A stretch of 32,053 nucleotides of DNA from Acidobacteriota bacterium (GTDB lineage: Bacteria; Acidobacteriota; Polarisedimenticolia; Gp22-AA2; AA152), in the NCBI GenBank assembly GCA_022616665.1, contig JAKEFJ010000003.1, positions 1-32,053 of the forward strand. The letters are read 5' to 3'. Below, piece after piece: positions 1 through 7,200 of the stretch. A program made the translations under genes and the position numbers. Every line of letters begins with the position of its first letter. The stretch's first letter is position 1. The notes under the pieces were generated by a model. That model saw only the letters and a program-made list of their open reading frames with translations. It was not told where the DNA came from and searched no databases.

Positions 1-1
1 A

Positions 2-175
2 GATCCGCTTGGAATCATGGCTGCGCGCCACGCCGAGGTGCCAGAAGCTCCGACCATCCAGATCGGTGCCATGACACCCGGTAAGCAGCACCAGATCACC
101 GTTCCACTGGAAATGTCGGTGGAGGGACGCAAGGTGCGGCTTCAGCTTCGGATGACACTCACCCTTTCCAATTAA
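2..175 (+). CDS. 3' end of an unidentified protein (partial)
   Basis: One frame is open from the window edge to a TAA ending at 175, giving the last 57 residues of a protein whose start lies outside the window. The tail alternates charged and hydrophobic residues (for example VRLQLRMTLTLSN at the very end), which suggests a beta-strand-rich C-terminus. No family motif is visible and I do not assign a function. A GC-rich hairpin (213-238) follows about 40 nt later, which fits the end of a transcription unit and supports this frame being a real gene end. The alternative is a chance open frame, since 57 codons is short. Confidence 0.55.
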   Translation, partial: DPLGIMAARHAEVPEAPTIQIGAMTPGKQHQITVPLEMSVEGRKVRLQLRMTLTLSN

Positions 176-212
176 GAGTTCCACGCCGATCTGGCGGGCC
201 TGGTAAAAACGC

Positions 213-245
213 GCCGGAGCCCTGGGAAGGGCCCCGGCTTCCTGT
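213..245 (+). terminator. Putative terminator hairpin after the partial gene
   Basis: The arms at 213-222 and 229-238 pair over 10 bp with one A-C mismatch around a TGGGAA loop. The following TTCCTGTCG is only weakly T-rich, so intrinsic termination is plausible but not certain. Confidence 0.45.
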
Positions 246-286
246 CGTTCGGTTGAGGAGGGTACGGACAGCAAGGGGTGAATGAA

Positions 287-308
287 GACAAGAGCATGCG
301 CTCTTGTC
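287..308. repeat. Perfect 9-bp inverted repeat, 4-nt loop
   Basis: GACAAGAGC (287-295) and GCTCTTGTC (300-308) are exact reverse complements separated by ATGC. It lies in the spacer, is not followed by a T-run on either strand, and could be an operator, an RNA hairpin or a weak terminator. Confidence 0.55.
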
Positions 309-520
309 GATTTGCTGGGGCCTTGTCGCAATATCCGTGCAAGCCCTGTTCAGGGTCGGTACTTTCGTCACAACTCCTTCCCATTCAGATCGTTCAAAAA
401 TTCGATGTCCTGAAAGGTAGGGCTCCGAGTTACATGCTGCGACCAAGAATGTAACGTGGATTACGAATCTGGAAATCAACGTCAGAGGGCTGCAATTCCA
501 GGTCCATTTCGACGCTGTGC

Positions 521-552
521 TATACTGCCGACCCATTCCGACACCGAGGAGG
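521..552 (+). promoter_or_regulatory. Possible -10 and Shine-Dalgarno for the 563-1696 gene
   Basis: TATACT (521-526) resembles a sigma70 -10. No good -35 is seen at the right distance (TTCCAG at 496-501 would leave a 19-nt spacer). AGGAGG at 547-552 lies 10 nt before the ATG at 563 and decides that start. Confidence 0.45.
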
Positions 553-562
553 AAAGGCTCTG

Positions 563-1696
563 ATGCGAAGAAAGAAGCTTGTTTTCATTGGGTTGGCAGG
601 ACTGTCCATGCTTCTTGCAGTGTCGTCCCTTCGCTCTCAACAGGAAGAGACCGGCGCGAACCCAAATGCGCGATTCGTTTCCTATCCCACATTTCGGCCG
701 AGGTTTCACAATCAGAGTGAAACGTTTTCTCTAGTCGCCAATTTTTATCTGGTAAACGCCGCAGCCCAGAGCTTGACCAATCTCACTTTTCGCCAGCCTT
801 TTCCCGTGGAGATGAAGCCGAGCCTGGCTCCCGCGGAGCTCCAGGCGCAGCTGAGCTACCCACCCGAGTTCACCCAGAAAATCGACAACGGCATGTACAG
901 CATGTCTCTGCCAAAGCTGGTCCGCCGGCAGGCGGCGGTCATTCTGACCGAGCTCTTCCTGGAACGGCGGATGTCGACATACACCATCGCACCCACCCAG
1001 ATTGAATTCACTCTCCCGGAAGGACCCGGCAAGGAAGAGACGCTGCCAGTCCCGGTGGACGTGAGCGTTTACGCCAATCACGTAGGCAATCTGGAGCGGT
1101 TTCTGCGCAAGCAGGCGCGCATCGGTCTGGATATCACGGTGAGCGGGCGGGACGAGTGGGAGTTCGCGCCTCCTGATGCGGTGGCGACCGGGAGAAATCC
1201 GTCGGGAATTATCGGGATCGACACGCGCGATGAGGGGTACTCGGGAAACTACCGGCTCCACAATGGTGCCCCCGGCAATGCACTGGACATCCTGGTCATC
1301 TGGAAATCGATTCCCAAGGCAGAGCGGATCCAGGACGAGAAGGGAGCCAGGAGTGCCCTCTCGGAGTATCTGAAGTGGACCGGGCCGTTCCGCTTCGATC
1401 CGGACGACTCCAAGATCTCCCAGGGAAAATTCAAAAAATACGATGCCTGGATTCTCGAGGGACGCTGGGTGGATTCCATACCGAAGCACCTGGGCGCAGG
1501 TCCAGCCAAGGCCCTGACCTTCTTCTCTCCCCGGGAAGACGTGGAGTACTCCATTGTGCTCACGGCTCAGGGTCGAGGAGCCGGAGCCGAGAAATGCGAC
1601 ACACCCGCCCCCGAAAAGGAGCAGGAGCTCCTGGGAGCCCTGCAAAAAATCCTGGACACTTTCAGATCCGATATTGTGCCGGTTTCGACCCGCTAG
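563..1696 (+). CDS. Secreted protein of unknown function, 377 aa
   Basis: The protein opens with a basic stretch (MRRKK) and a hydrophobic core (LVFIGLAGLSMLLAVSSL), a typical Sec signal peptide, so it is probably exported. The mature part has no motif I recognise. It contains an N-terminal region rich in Pro and aromatic residues, a central segment resembling beta strands around DVSVYANHVGNLERFLRKQ, and one lone cysteine near the C-terminus (EKCDTP, about residue 350). The ATG at 563 has AGGAGG 10 nt upstream. The gene stands alone: the neighbour on its 3' side is convergent, 51 nt away, so it is probably monocistronic. Function is unknown; the minus-strand open frame over most of its length is a shadow without its own translation signals. 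Confidence 0.8.
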   Translation: MRRKKLVFIGLAGLSMLLAVSSLRSQQEETGANPNARFVSYPTFRPRFHNQSETFSLVANFYLVNAAAQSLTNLTFRQPFPVEMKPSLAPAELQAQLSYPPEFTQKIDNGMYSMSLPKLVRRQAAVILTELFLERRMSTYTIAPTQIEFTLPEGPGKEETLPVPVDVSVYANHVGNLERFLRKQARIGLDITVSGRDEWEFAPPDAVATGRNPSGIIGIDTRDEGYSGNYRLHNGAPGNALDILVIWKSIPKAERIQDEKGARSALSEYLKWTGPFRFDPDDSKISQGKFKKYDAWILEGRWVDSIPKHLGAGPAKALTFFSPREDVEYSIVLTAQGRGAGAEKCDTPAPEKEQELLGALQKILDTFRSDIVPVSTR

Positions 1697-1747
1697 ACGG
1701 TCTCCGGACAGCACCGCCGCCACGGGGATAGCCGGGCCCGGAAGGGA

Positions 1748-2308
1748 TCAGGGGGCGACAGCTTTGAACAACTCGGGGTGCAGGGATTGAACAGGAGTGC
1801 CCGGTGGAACTACCCGGACGAGGAGGGATGCTTCCACTTTCCTGGGCGGGTAGCAGCGCTGGCTGGTACAGGCCTGATACTTGAGCGTCCCGCGCGCCTC
1901 CTTCTGACCGGGCGCTGAGCTTTCGGTCGCTTTTAGGGATCCGTGGATGACGAAGGTGCCCTCATAGATGCTCAAAGGGATGTCTGAAAAGGAGAATTTC
2001 CTGACTTGTCCTTTGGGGAATGACCAAGCGGCCGTGACCAGGCCCTCCGGCGCGACCAGCTCGAAAGTCGTAGGGATCAGGTATTCCGTCGACGGGACGT
2101 GGCTGTTGACATGGAACTCGCCGGCCAGGGAGACCCTGACTGCCAGCTTCAACGCCTCTCCGGGTCGCACGCCGTCCTTGTCGGCGAGAATTTCGATATC
2201 CTTCACCGGGCTTATCCCACCCGTCGGGGCGGCGCCCATGCTAGCCGCCAGACAAATTGCCATGAGATAGGGGAAGCCTCGGGTAAACCTCCTGAGCATG
2301 CCATCCAT
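1748..2308 (-). CDS. Stand-alone DsbD N-terminal-like secreted domain protein
   Basis: From the ATG at 2308 the protein is 186 aa: a signal peptide (MDGMLRRF then a hydrophobic run ending near AAP) and one domain of about 150 residues. Near its C-terminus it has YQACTSQRCYPP, matching the YQxC...CYPP signature of the DsbD N-terminal (alpha) domain, whose two cysteines pass electrons to periplasmic thiol proteins. In classical DsbD this domain is followed by eight membrane segments and a thioredoxin domain; neither is present here, so the protein is either a free periplasmic thiol-exchange domain or a relative with another role. The ATG at 2308 is chosen because AGAAGG lies 6 nt upstream and the signal peptide follows directly; an in-frame ATG at 2371 would add 21 atypical residues. 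It is divergent from glnA. Disulfide exchange is inferred from the motif only. Confidence 0.75.
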   Translation of the reverse strand: MDGMLRRFTRGFPYLMAICLAASMGAAPTGGISPVKDIEILADKDGVRPGEALKLAVRVSLAGEFHVNSHVPSTEYLIPTTFELVAPEGLVTAAWSFPKGQVRKFSFSDIPLSIYEGTFVIHGSLKATESSAPGQKEARGTLKYQACTSQRCYPPRKVEASLLVRVVPPGTPVQSLHPELFKAVAP

Positions 2309-2417
2309 CGGGTGCCTTCTCGATCTTTGGGCACGGCCCGGTGCCGCGCCGTTGCTGACGTAAATCATCATACGGATTTTCCTGGGACGGGGCGAATCGA
2401 AGGACGCGAAGCGTCTC

Positions 2418-2462
2418 TTGACAGCGATCCGCCCTGTGCTAGAATCCCCGCTTTCATGGAGG
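2418..2462 (+). promoter_or_regulatory. Strong sigma70-type promoter and RBS of glnA
   Basis: TTGACA (2418-2423), a 16-nt spacer and TAGAAT (2440-2445), with TG at 2437-2438 forming an extended -10. The start of transcription is expected near 2452. GGAGG (2458-2462) lies 10 nt before ATG 2473 and only 4 nt before GTG 2467, favouring the ATG. No sigma54 (-24/-12) site was seen. Confidence 0.8.
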
Positions 2463-2472
2463 AAAAGTGCAG

Positions 2473-3885
2473 ATGAAACCGGCGGATGTCTTGAAGATGG
2501 CGAAGGAAAAGAGTGCGCAAATCCTTGACATCAAGTTCATGGATTTCCCCGGGCTCTGGCAGCACTTCTCTGTCCCCATCCACGAGCTAAGCGAGTCTAA
2601 CTTCCAGGATGGATACGGCTTCGACGGGTCGAGCATTCGAGGATGGCGCTCGATTCACGAAAGCGACATGCTGGTCGTGCCCGATCCGGTCAGTGCCGTC
2701 ATGGACCCCTTTTGCGATATTCCCACGCTCTCCATGGTCGGAAACATCCTGGATCCCGTGAGCAAGGAGCGCTACGGCCGTGATCCCCGGAACATCGCCC
2801 AAAAGGCGGAGGCCTACCTCACCTACACCGGGATCGCCGACACCGCCTACTTTGGCTCCGAGGCCGAGTTCTTCATTTTCGACGACATTCGCTTCGATCA
2901 AAATGAACACTGCTCTTATTACTACATCGATTCCGTGGAAGGGCGATGGAACAGTGGCCGCGAAGAGCGGCCGAATTTGGGATACAAGCCCCGGTTCAAG
3001 GAAGGCTATTTCCCCGTTCCGCCCACCGATGCATTCCAGAACCTGCGCAGCGAAATGGTGTCCATCATGGAGCAGTGCGGGCTTCACATCGAGGCTCACC
3101 ACCATGAGGTGGCCACCGCCGGACAGATGGAGATCGACATCAAGTACAGCACGCTGACCCGCACCGCCGATTCGCTGATGCTCTACAAATACATCTGCAA
3201 GAACACAGCTCGACGTCATGGCAAGACAGTCACCTTCATGCCCAAGCCGATCTTCGGCGACAACGGATCCGGAATGCACACGCATCAGAGCCTGTGGAAA
3301 GCGGAGAAGCCCCTGTTCGCGGGCGACAAGTATGCCGGGCTTTCGGAGATGGCGCTGCATTACATCGGCGGTCTCCTGAAGCACGCCGCGTCCATCGTGG
3401 CTTTCGCGGCCCCCACCACCAACTCCTATAAGCGCTTGGTGCCGGGCTACGAGGCGCCGGTCAATCTGGCCTATTCGCGCCGAAACCGCTCCGCCGCCAT
3501 CCGAATCCCGATGTACAGCGCCAGCCCGAAGGCCAAGCGAGTGGAATTCAGGCCTCCGGACCCCTCCTGCAACCCTTATATCGCCTATGCCGCCATGCTC
3601 ATGGCGGGGCTCGATGGCATCGAGAATCGAATCGACCCCGGCGAGCCGCTGGACAAGGATATCTACGGGCTCTCTGCGAAAGAGCTCCGGAAAGTCCCCT
3701 CGCTGCCCGGCTCTTTGGAAGAATCCCTCAAGGCACTCGAGAAGGATCATGCCTTCCTCCTGAAGGGGGATGTCTTCACCGAGGACGTGGTCCAGACCTG
3801 GATTGAGTACAAAATGGAGCGCGAGGTCGAACCGCAGCGGTTTCGCCCCACCCCGTCGGAATTCGCCTTGTACTTCGACATTTGA
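2473..3885 (+). CDS. glnA: Type I glutamine synthetase
   Basis: Glutamine synthetase condenses ammonia with glutamate using ATP and is the main entry point of nitrogen in the cytoplasm. The 470-aa length matches the bacterial dodecameric type I enzyme. Visible family signatures are the N-terminal DGSSIRGW and ESDM, the ATP/metal region [28 protein letters not shown] and [14 protein letters not shown]. Tyr398 in KDIYGL aligns with the adenylylated tyrosine of the enteric enzyme, so the protein should be controlled by covalent AMP addition; glnE, which does this, starts 84 nt downstream. The ATG at 2473 is preferred over GTG 2467 because of RBS spacing. A strong promoter lies directly upstream and a 7-bp hairpin follows the stop. 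Confidence 0.97.
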   Translation: MKPADVLKMAKEKSAQILDIKFMDFPGLWQHFSVPIHELSESNFQDGYGFDGSSIRGWRSIHESDMLVVPDPVSAVMDPFCDIPTLSMVGNILDPVSKERYGRDPRNIAQKAEAYLTYTGIADTAYFGSEAEFFIFDDIRFDQNEHCSYYYIDSVEGRWNSGREERPNLGYKPRFKEGYFPVPPTDAFQNLRSEMVSIMEQCGLHIEAHHHEVATAGQMEIDIKYSTLTRTADSLMLYKYICKNTARRHGKTVTFMPKPIFGDNGSGMHTHQSLWKAEKPLFAGDKYAGLSEMALHYIGGLLKHAASIVAFAAPTTNSYKRLVPGYEAPVNLAYSRRNRSAAIRIPMYSASPKAKRVEFRPPDPSCNPYIAYAAMLMAGLDGIENRIDPGEPLDKDIYGLSAKELRKVPSLPGSLEESLKALEKDHAFLLKGDVFTEDVVQTWIEYKMEREVEPQRFRPTPSEFALYFDI

Positions 3886-3903
3886 TCACAGCGAAATAGG
3901 GCG

Positions 3904-3923
3904 GCGAGCGCTCCTTCGCTCGC
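3904..3923 (+). terminator. Stem-loop between glnA and glnE
   Basis: GCGAGCG (3904-3910) and CGCTCGC (3917-3923) form a perfect 7-bp GC-rich stem around CTCCTT. It is followed by GGATTCTCC, a poor T-run. It may attenuate or partly end glnA transcription, or protect the glnA 3' end, ahead of the separate glnE promoter. Confidence 0.5.
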
Positions 3924-3933
3924 GGATTCTCCG

Positions 3934-3963
3934 TTGACCGCTCCCACCGCGCGCCGATAGAAT
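3934..3963 (+). promoter_or_regulatory. glnE promoter next to the start codon
   Basis: TTGACC (3934-3939), an 18-nt spacer and TAGAAT (3958-3963). Only 6 nt separate the -10 from ATG 3970, and no Shine-Dalgarno is present, so transcription would begin at or next to the A of the ATG (leaderless mRNA). Confidence 0.6.
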
Positions 3964-3969
3964 CCGGGC

Positions 3970-6942
3970 ATGAGCTCGTCCGGAAAAGGGGAAACCCTGC
4001 CAAGGCTCGACGCTCTCCCGGCTCCATCGGGAGAGGAGGGGTTTTTTCGCGAGCAGATTGCGGCCAGCCCTGATCCTCCCTCTCTCATTCATTTTCTGAC
4101 CCGGTATCAAGCCAAGAATGGCCTTCCCTCCAGTCGCCAGCATCTCCTGATCCTCACGACCCTGTCGGGGCAGAGCCCCTTCCTTGGCGAGCTCGTCCTG
4201 CAGAATCCCGACTACCTGCCTTGGGCCGCAAGCCACCTGGCCTCCGATGAAGTTCGCACGGCCGAGGATTTAAAGGAGGAGCTGGCCCGATTTCGATTCA
4301 CCTTTTCTCAGCTGTCCGACGCGGCTGTGCTGCGCCGCTTCAAGTACCGGGAATACGTGCGAATCGCGCTGCGGGACTTTCTTGGAAGAGCCGACCTTAC
4401 CGAAACGACGGGCGCGCTCTCGCTTCTGGCCGATGTCCTGCTCGAGGAGGCATATCACCTTACGATGGCGGAGATGCTCAATCGCTACGGGATGCCCCAG
4501 CACCACGATGATTCCGGATGGCTGTGCGAGGCCAAGTTCGCCGTCCTGTCGCTGGGAAAGCTCGGGGGCGAAGAGCTCAATTACAGCTCGGACATCGATC
4601 TGGTCTACGTCTACAGCCGCGAAGGTCAAACCGCCGGGGCCGGCTCCAATCCGGACAGCGTGATTTCGAATCGTGAATTCTTCACGCGACTGGGAGAGGG
4701 AATCACGCAGCGCATCGCTGGAATCTCCCCCGAGGGTCAGGTGTTCCGCGTGGATCTTGGACTCCGCCCCGGAGGGGCGGATGGGGAATTGGTCAGCTCC
4801 CAGCGGGCGCTGCTCTCGTACTTTCGCACCTGGGCTCGGACCTGGGAAAGGCAGTCGCTCATCAAGGTCCGGGACAGCGCCGGAGAGACCTCTCTGGGAG
4901 ACGGGATCGCCCGCTCCCTGAAGGATTGCGTCGACCCTCCCGGGGGTTCCGCGCTGGTGGCTCTGGAAATCAAGGAAATGAAGGATCGAATTGATGAAGA
5001 GCTGGCTCGGAAGGGCTGCGGGGATGTGGACCTGAAGCTGGGCCGAGGGGGCATTCGTGAGCTGGAGTTCGCGGTGCAGGCGCTTCAGATGACTCACGGC
5101 CGCTCCGAGCCATGGGTGCATGAGGGAAACACGCTCCGGGCTTTGCACCGATTGGCAGACAAGGATCTGGTGACCTACGGCGAACATGCCAGTCTCGCCC
5201 AGGCCTATACGTTCCTGAGGCAGGTGGAGCACCGACTCCAGCTGGAAAGAAATCGCCAGACCTACCACCTTCCCTCCGAAGAGGCGCTCCTGCGAGCTCT
5301 GGCGCGACGGATGGGTTTCTTGGAGCGGGATGGGACCGAAGCGTTTCTAGGAGAATTGGACCGACACCGGCGGGCAGTCCGGGAATTCTATGATCGAGTG
5401 TTCGGTACCTTGTCCCAGCCAACCCTGGAGGCATCCGAGCCGGATCCCCTTCTGGATCCCATCTCCGAAGCAGCCCTTCCGGCACTCCTCAGCCGGGACG
5501 ACACCCTGGCTTCCGAAGAGGCGATCCGCCTCTTCAAGCGCATTCGCCGCCTCTTTTCTCCTGAACAAATCGGCCCGATGGAACGGCGCGGAGTTCGTCG
5601 AGTCTCCTCGGCCATTCTCCAGGAAGTCACCTCCGCCCCGGAATCTGAACGGGCTCTCATCAACCTGGAGCGGTTCTTGTCTTCCTTGCTGGTGGAGCCT
5701 TCCGCCCGACAGGCCTTTTTCAGGAAGGTGGAATGGATTCCGCCGCTCATTCAGCTCCTGGCTCAAAGCGAGCACCTGAGCTCGGTCTTGACCCGGCATC
5801 CACAAATCTTCGAAGAATTGGGCGGTTTTCCCCACTCCCTGAATGACGTCGGCCCCGTGCAGCTCGAGGCTCGGCTGGAGGAAGCCTTGGGTGAATCGCC
5901 AGCTCTGAGGGATGCGAGCGCCGCTCTGCGGCGTTTTCACCAGAGGGAAATCCTGTTCACGGGTCTGAGGGATATCCATCACCAGGACAGTCTCAGCCGC
6001 ACTCTCCAGCGCCTGACGCTTCTCGCTCAGACTTGTTTGCGAGGAGCCGAGAAGGTGGCGGGGAGAATCGTGCCTTGCCCGGAAATGCGCTTCTGCATCC
6101 TTGGCTTGGGGCGACTGGGATACCGCGAGCTGGACTATAACTCGGATCTCGACCTGGTATTCGTGATGGAGCCGGGAAGGGATCGTGCAGCGTCCGTCGA
6201 TTCGGCACGGCTCCGTGCCGAGTCGGTGATCCACCTGCTGACTGCCATCACCCGGGGGGGTTCTCTTTACAGCGTCGACCTCCGCCTGCGTCCGGCGGGA
6301 GGGGAGGGGGAGCTGGTCCAGTCGGATACCGGGCTACTGGAATATTTCGCTGACGAGGCGCACACCTGGGAAAAAATGGCTCTGTTGAAAGCGCGGGCCG
6401 TTGCGGGGGACCTGACCTTCGGTCGAAGCCTCATCCGCCGGATCGAGGAAGCGGTCTTCGCGAGTATCCGCCGCGACACCCTAGGCGAGGAAGTAAGGGG
6501 GATGAAGGAGAAATTGGAGCAGTCCATCTCCGGTAGAGCCGGCGAGGGAATTCCGCTCAAGCTCGGGCCCGGCGGGCTCATGGAGATTCACTTTCTGATT
6601 GAGTATCTGCAGATCTCACATGGCATTTCGGGCGTGCCGGAACGAGATACCCTCAGAATGTTGAGCGAACTGCATGCCCGACGATTGCTCTCCGACGCCG
6701 ACTATCCGACGATTTACGCCGCCTATCTTCTGTTCCGAAGCCTGGACCATTCCCTGCGTCTCCTGTACGACCGGCCAGGAGATTTCCTCCCCATGTCCCC
6801 CAGCCTGCTCGCCCGATTAGCCCGGCAGCTGAGCTCCTCATTCTCTACACCCCACCCGGCGACTGCCGATTCACTGGTGCTCCTGGTTCAGGAATCCTGC
6901 GCTTCAGTCCGGGAGTGCTTCCTGCGCATCCTGGGCGGGTAG
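3970..6942 (+). CDS. glnE: Bifunctional glutamine synthetase adenylyltransferase/adenylyl-removing enzyme
   Basis: GlnE adds AMP to, and removes it from, the regulatory tyrosine of glutamine synthetase, turning the enzyme down or up with nitrogen supply. At 990 aa it is slightly longer than the E. coli protein. The two nucleotidyltransferase domains of the family are visible. The N-terminal (removing) domain has GKLGGEELNYSSDIDL with metal-binding aspartates 208 and 210; the C-terminal (adenylylating) domain has GLGRLGYRELDYNSDLDL with Asp726 and Asp728. Both domains repeat the later RVDLGLRPGG / SVDLRLRPAG and KLGRGGIRELEF / KLGPGGLMEIHF signatures, so both active sites look intact. It lies 84 nt after its target glnA. 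No Shine-Dalgarno precedes the ATG; see the promoter at 3934-3963. No glnB/PII gene is in the window. Confidence 0.96.
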   Translation: MSSSGKGETLPRLDALPAPSGEEGFFREQIAASPDPPSLIHFLTRYQAKNGLPSSRQHLLILTTLSGQSPFLGELVLQNPDYLPWAASHLASDEVRTAEDLKEELARFRFTFSQLSDAAVLRRFKYREYVRIALRDFLGRADLTETTGALSLLADVLLEEAYHLTMAEMLNRYGMPQHHDDSGWLCEAKFAVLSLGKLGGEELNYSSDIDLVYVYSREGQTAGAGSNPDSVISNREFFTRLGEGITQRIAGISPEGQVFRVDLGLRPGGADGELVSSQRALLSYFRTWARTWERQSLIKVRDSAGETSLGDGIARSLKDCVDPPGGSALVALEIKEMKDRIDEELARKGCGDVDLKLGRGGIRELEFAVQALQMTHGRSEPWVHEGNTLRALHRLADKDLVTYGEHASLAQAYTFLRQVEHRLQLERNRQTYHLPSEEALLRALARRMGFLERDGTEAFLGELDRHRRAVREFYDRVFGTLSQPTLEASEPDPLLDPISEAALPALLSRDDTLASEEAIRLFKRIRRLFSPEQIGPMERRGVRRVSSAILQEVTSAPESERALINLERFLSSLLVEPSARQAFFRKVEWIPPLIQLLAQSEHLSSVLTRHPQIFEELGGFPHSLNDVGPVQLEARLEEALGESPALRDASAALRRFHQREILFTGLRDIHHQDSLSRTLQRLTLLAQTCLRGAEKVAGRIVPCPEMRFCILGLGRLGYRELDYNSDLDLVFVMEPGRDRAASVDSARLRAESVIHLLTAITRGGSLYSVDLRLRPAGGEGELVQSDTGLLEYFADEAHTWEKMALLKARAVAGDLTFGRSLIRRIEEAVFASIRRDTLGEEVRGMKEKLEQSISGRAGEGIPLKLGPGGLMEIHFLIEYLQISHGISGVPERDTLRMLSELHARRLLSDADYPTIYAAYLLFRSLDHSLRLLYDRPGDFLPMSPSLLARLARQLSSSFSTPHPATADSLVLLVQESCASVRECFLRILGG

Positions 6943-6950
6943 AGAGCCAT

Positions 6951-7011
6951 TCTTCCACGGCCACTCGTTCAACAGGTAGAGATGCATCGCCTGTTGAAAT
7001 CCTGTGGAAGA
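6951..7011. repeat. Nested inverted repeat after glnE
   Basis: Outer arms TCTTCCAC (6951-6958) and GTGGAAGA (7004-7011) enclose inner arms TTCAACAGG (6968-6976) and CCTGTTGAA (6990-6998). All 17 bp pair perfectly. The 13-nt loop contains the self-complementary GATGCATC. It begins 8 nt after the glnE stop and has no T-run, so it may be an RNA 3'-end structure, a factor-dependent terminator element or a protein-binding site. Confidence 0.65.
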
Positions 7012-7108
7012 CTGGGGTCCCGGCCATCTCAAGGCACTCCGCGCTTGGGTTGCACCGTCTCCCGGTCCTTATCGAGAACCTCTAGCAAAGAAAGGAGGAT
7101 AGAGGCGG

Positions 7109-7198
7109 ATGGTGCGAGAGATATGTCGCTACCTGGAGAAAAATCGGGCGGCCGAAAAATATCGACAGCTTCGCTGTGGAATGCTTGAGGGTCGCTGA
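7109..7198 (+). CDS. Possible small protein, 29 aa
   Basis: ATG at 7109 to TGA ending 7198 encodes 29 residues starting MVREICRYLEKN and ending LRCGMLEGR: basic, with two cysteines and probably helical. A full AGGAGG (7093-7098) lies 10 nt upstream, stronger than for many long genes in this window. Its stop is 2 nt before the end of the convergent M23 gene. No family is recognised. Codon third positions are about half GC, without the GC bias expected of a strongly coding frame here, so it could be chance or the remnant of a longer gene. Confidence 0.35.
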   Translation: MVREICRYLEKNRAAEKYRQLRCGMLEGR

Positions 7199-7200
7199 TT

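Larger units (their letters stand above)
176..562. other. 387-nt intergenic spacer with two hairpins and a possible promoter
   Basis: There is no convincing gene here: the minus-strand open frames lack a recognisable protein and a good ribosome binding site. The stretch holds a terminator-like hairpin (213-238), a perfect 9-bp stem with a 4-nt loop (287-308), and just before the next gene a possible -10 (TATACT, 521-526) and a clear Shine-Dalgarno (AGGAGG, 547-552). Confidence 0.6.

Noticed and set aside
731-1723. Long minus-strand open frame (330 codons) over the 563-1696 gene
   Set aside because: It lies almost wholly opposite a gene with signal peptide and good RBS, has no recognisable motif and no RBS of its own; an antisense shadow of GC-rich coding DNA.
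1732-1741. CCGGGCCCGG palindrome between the convergent genes at 1696 and 1748
   Set aside because: Only 10 bp, all G/C, without loop or T-run; expected by chance in GC-rich DNA and not convincing as a terminator.
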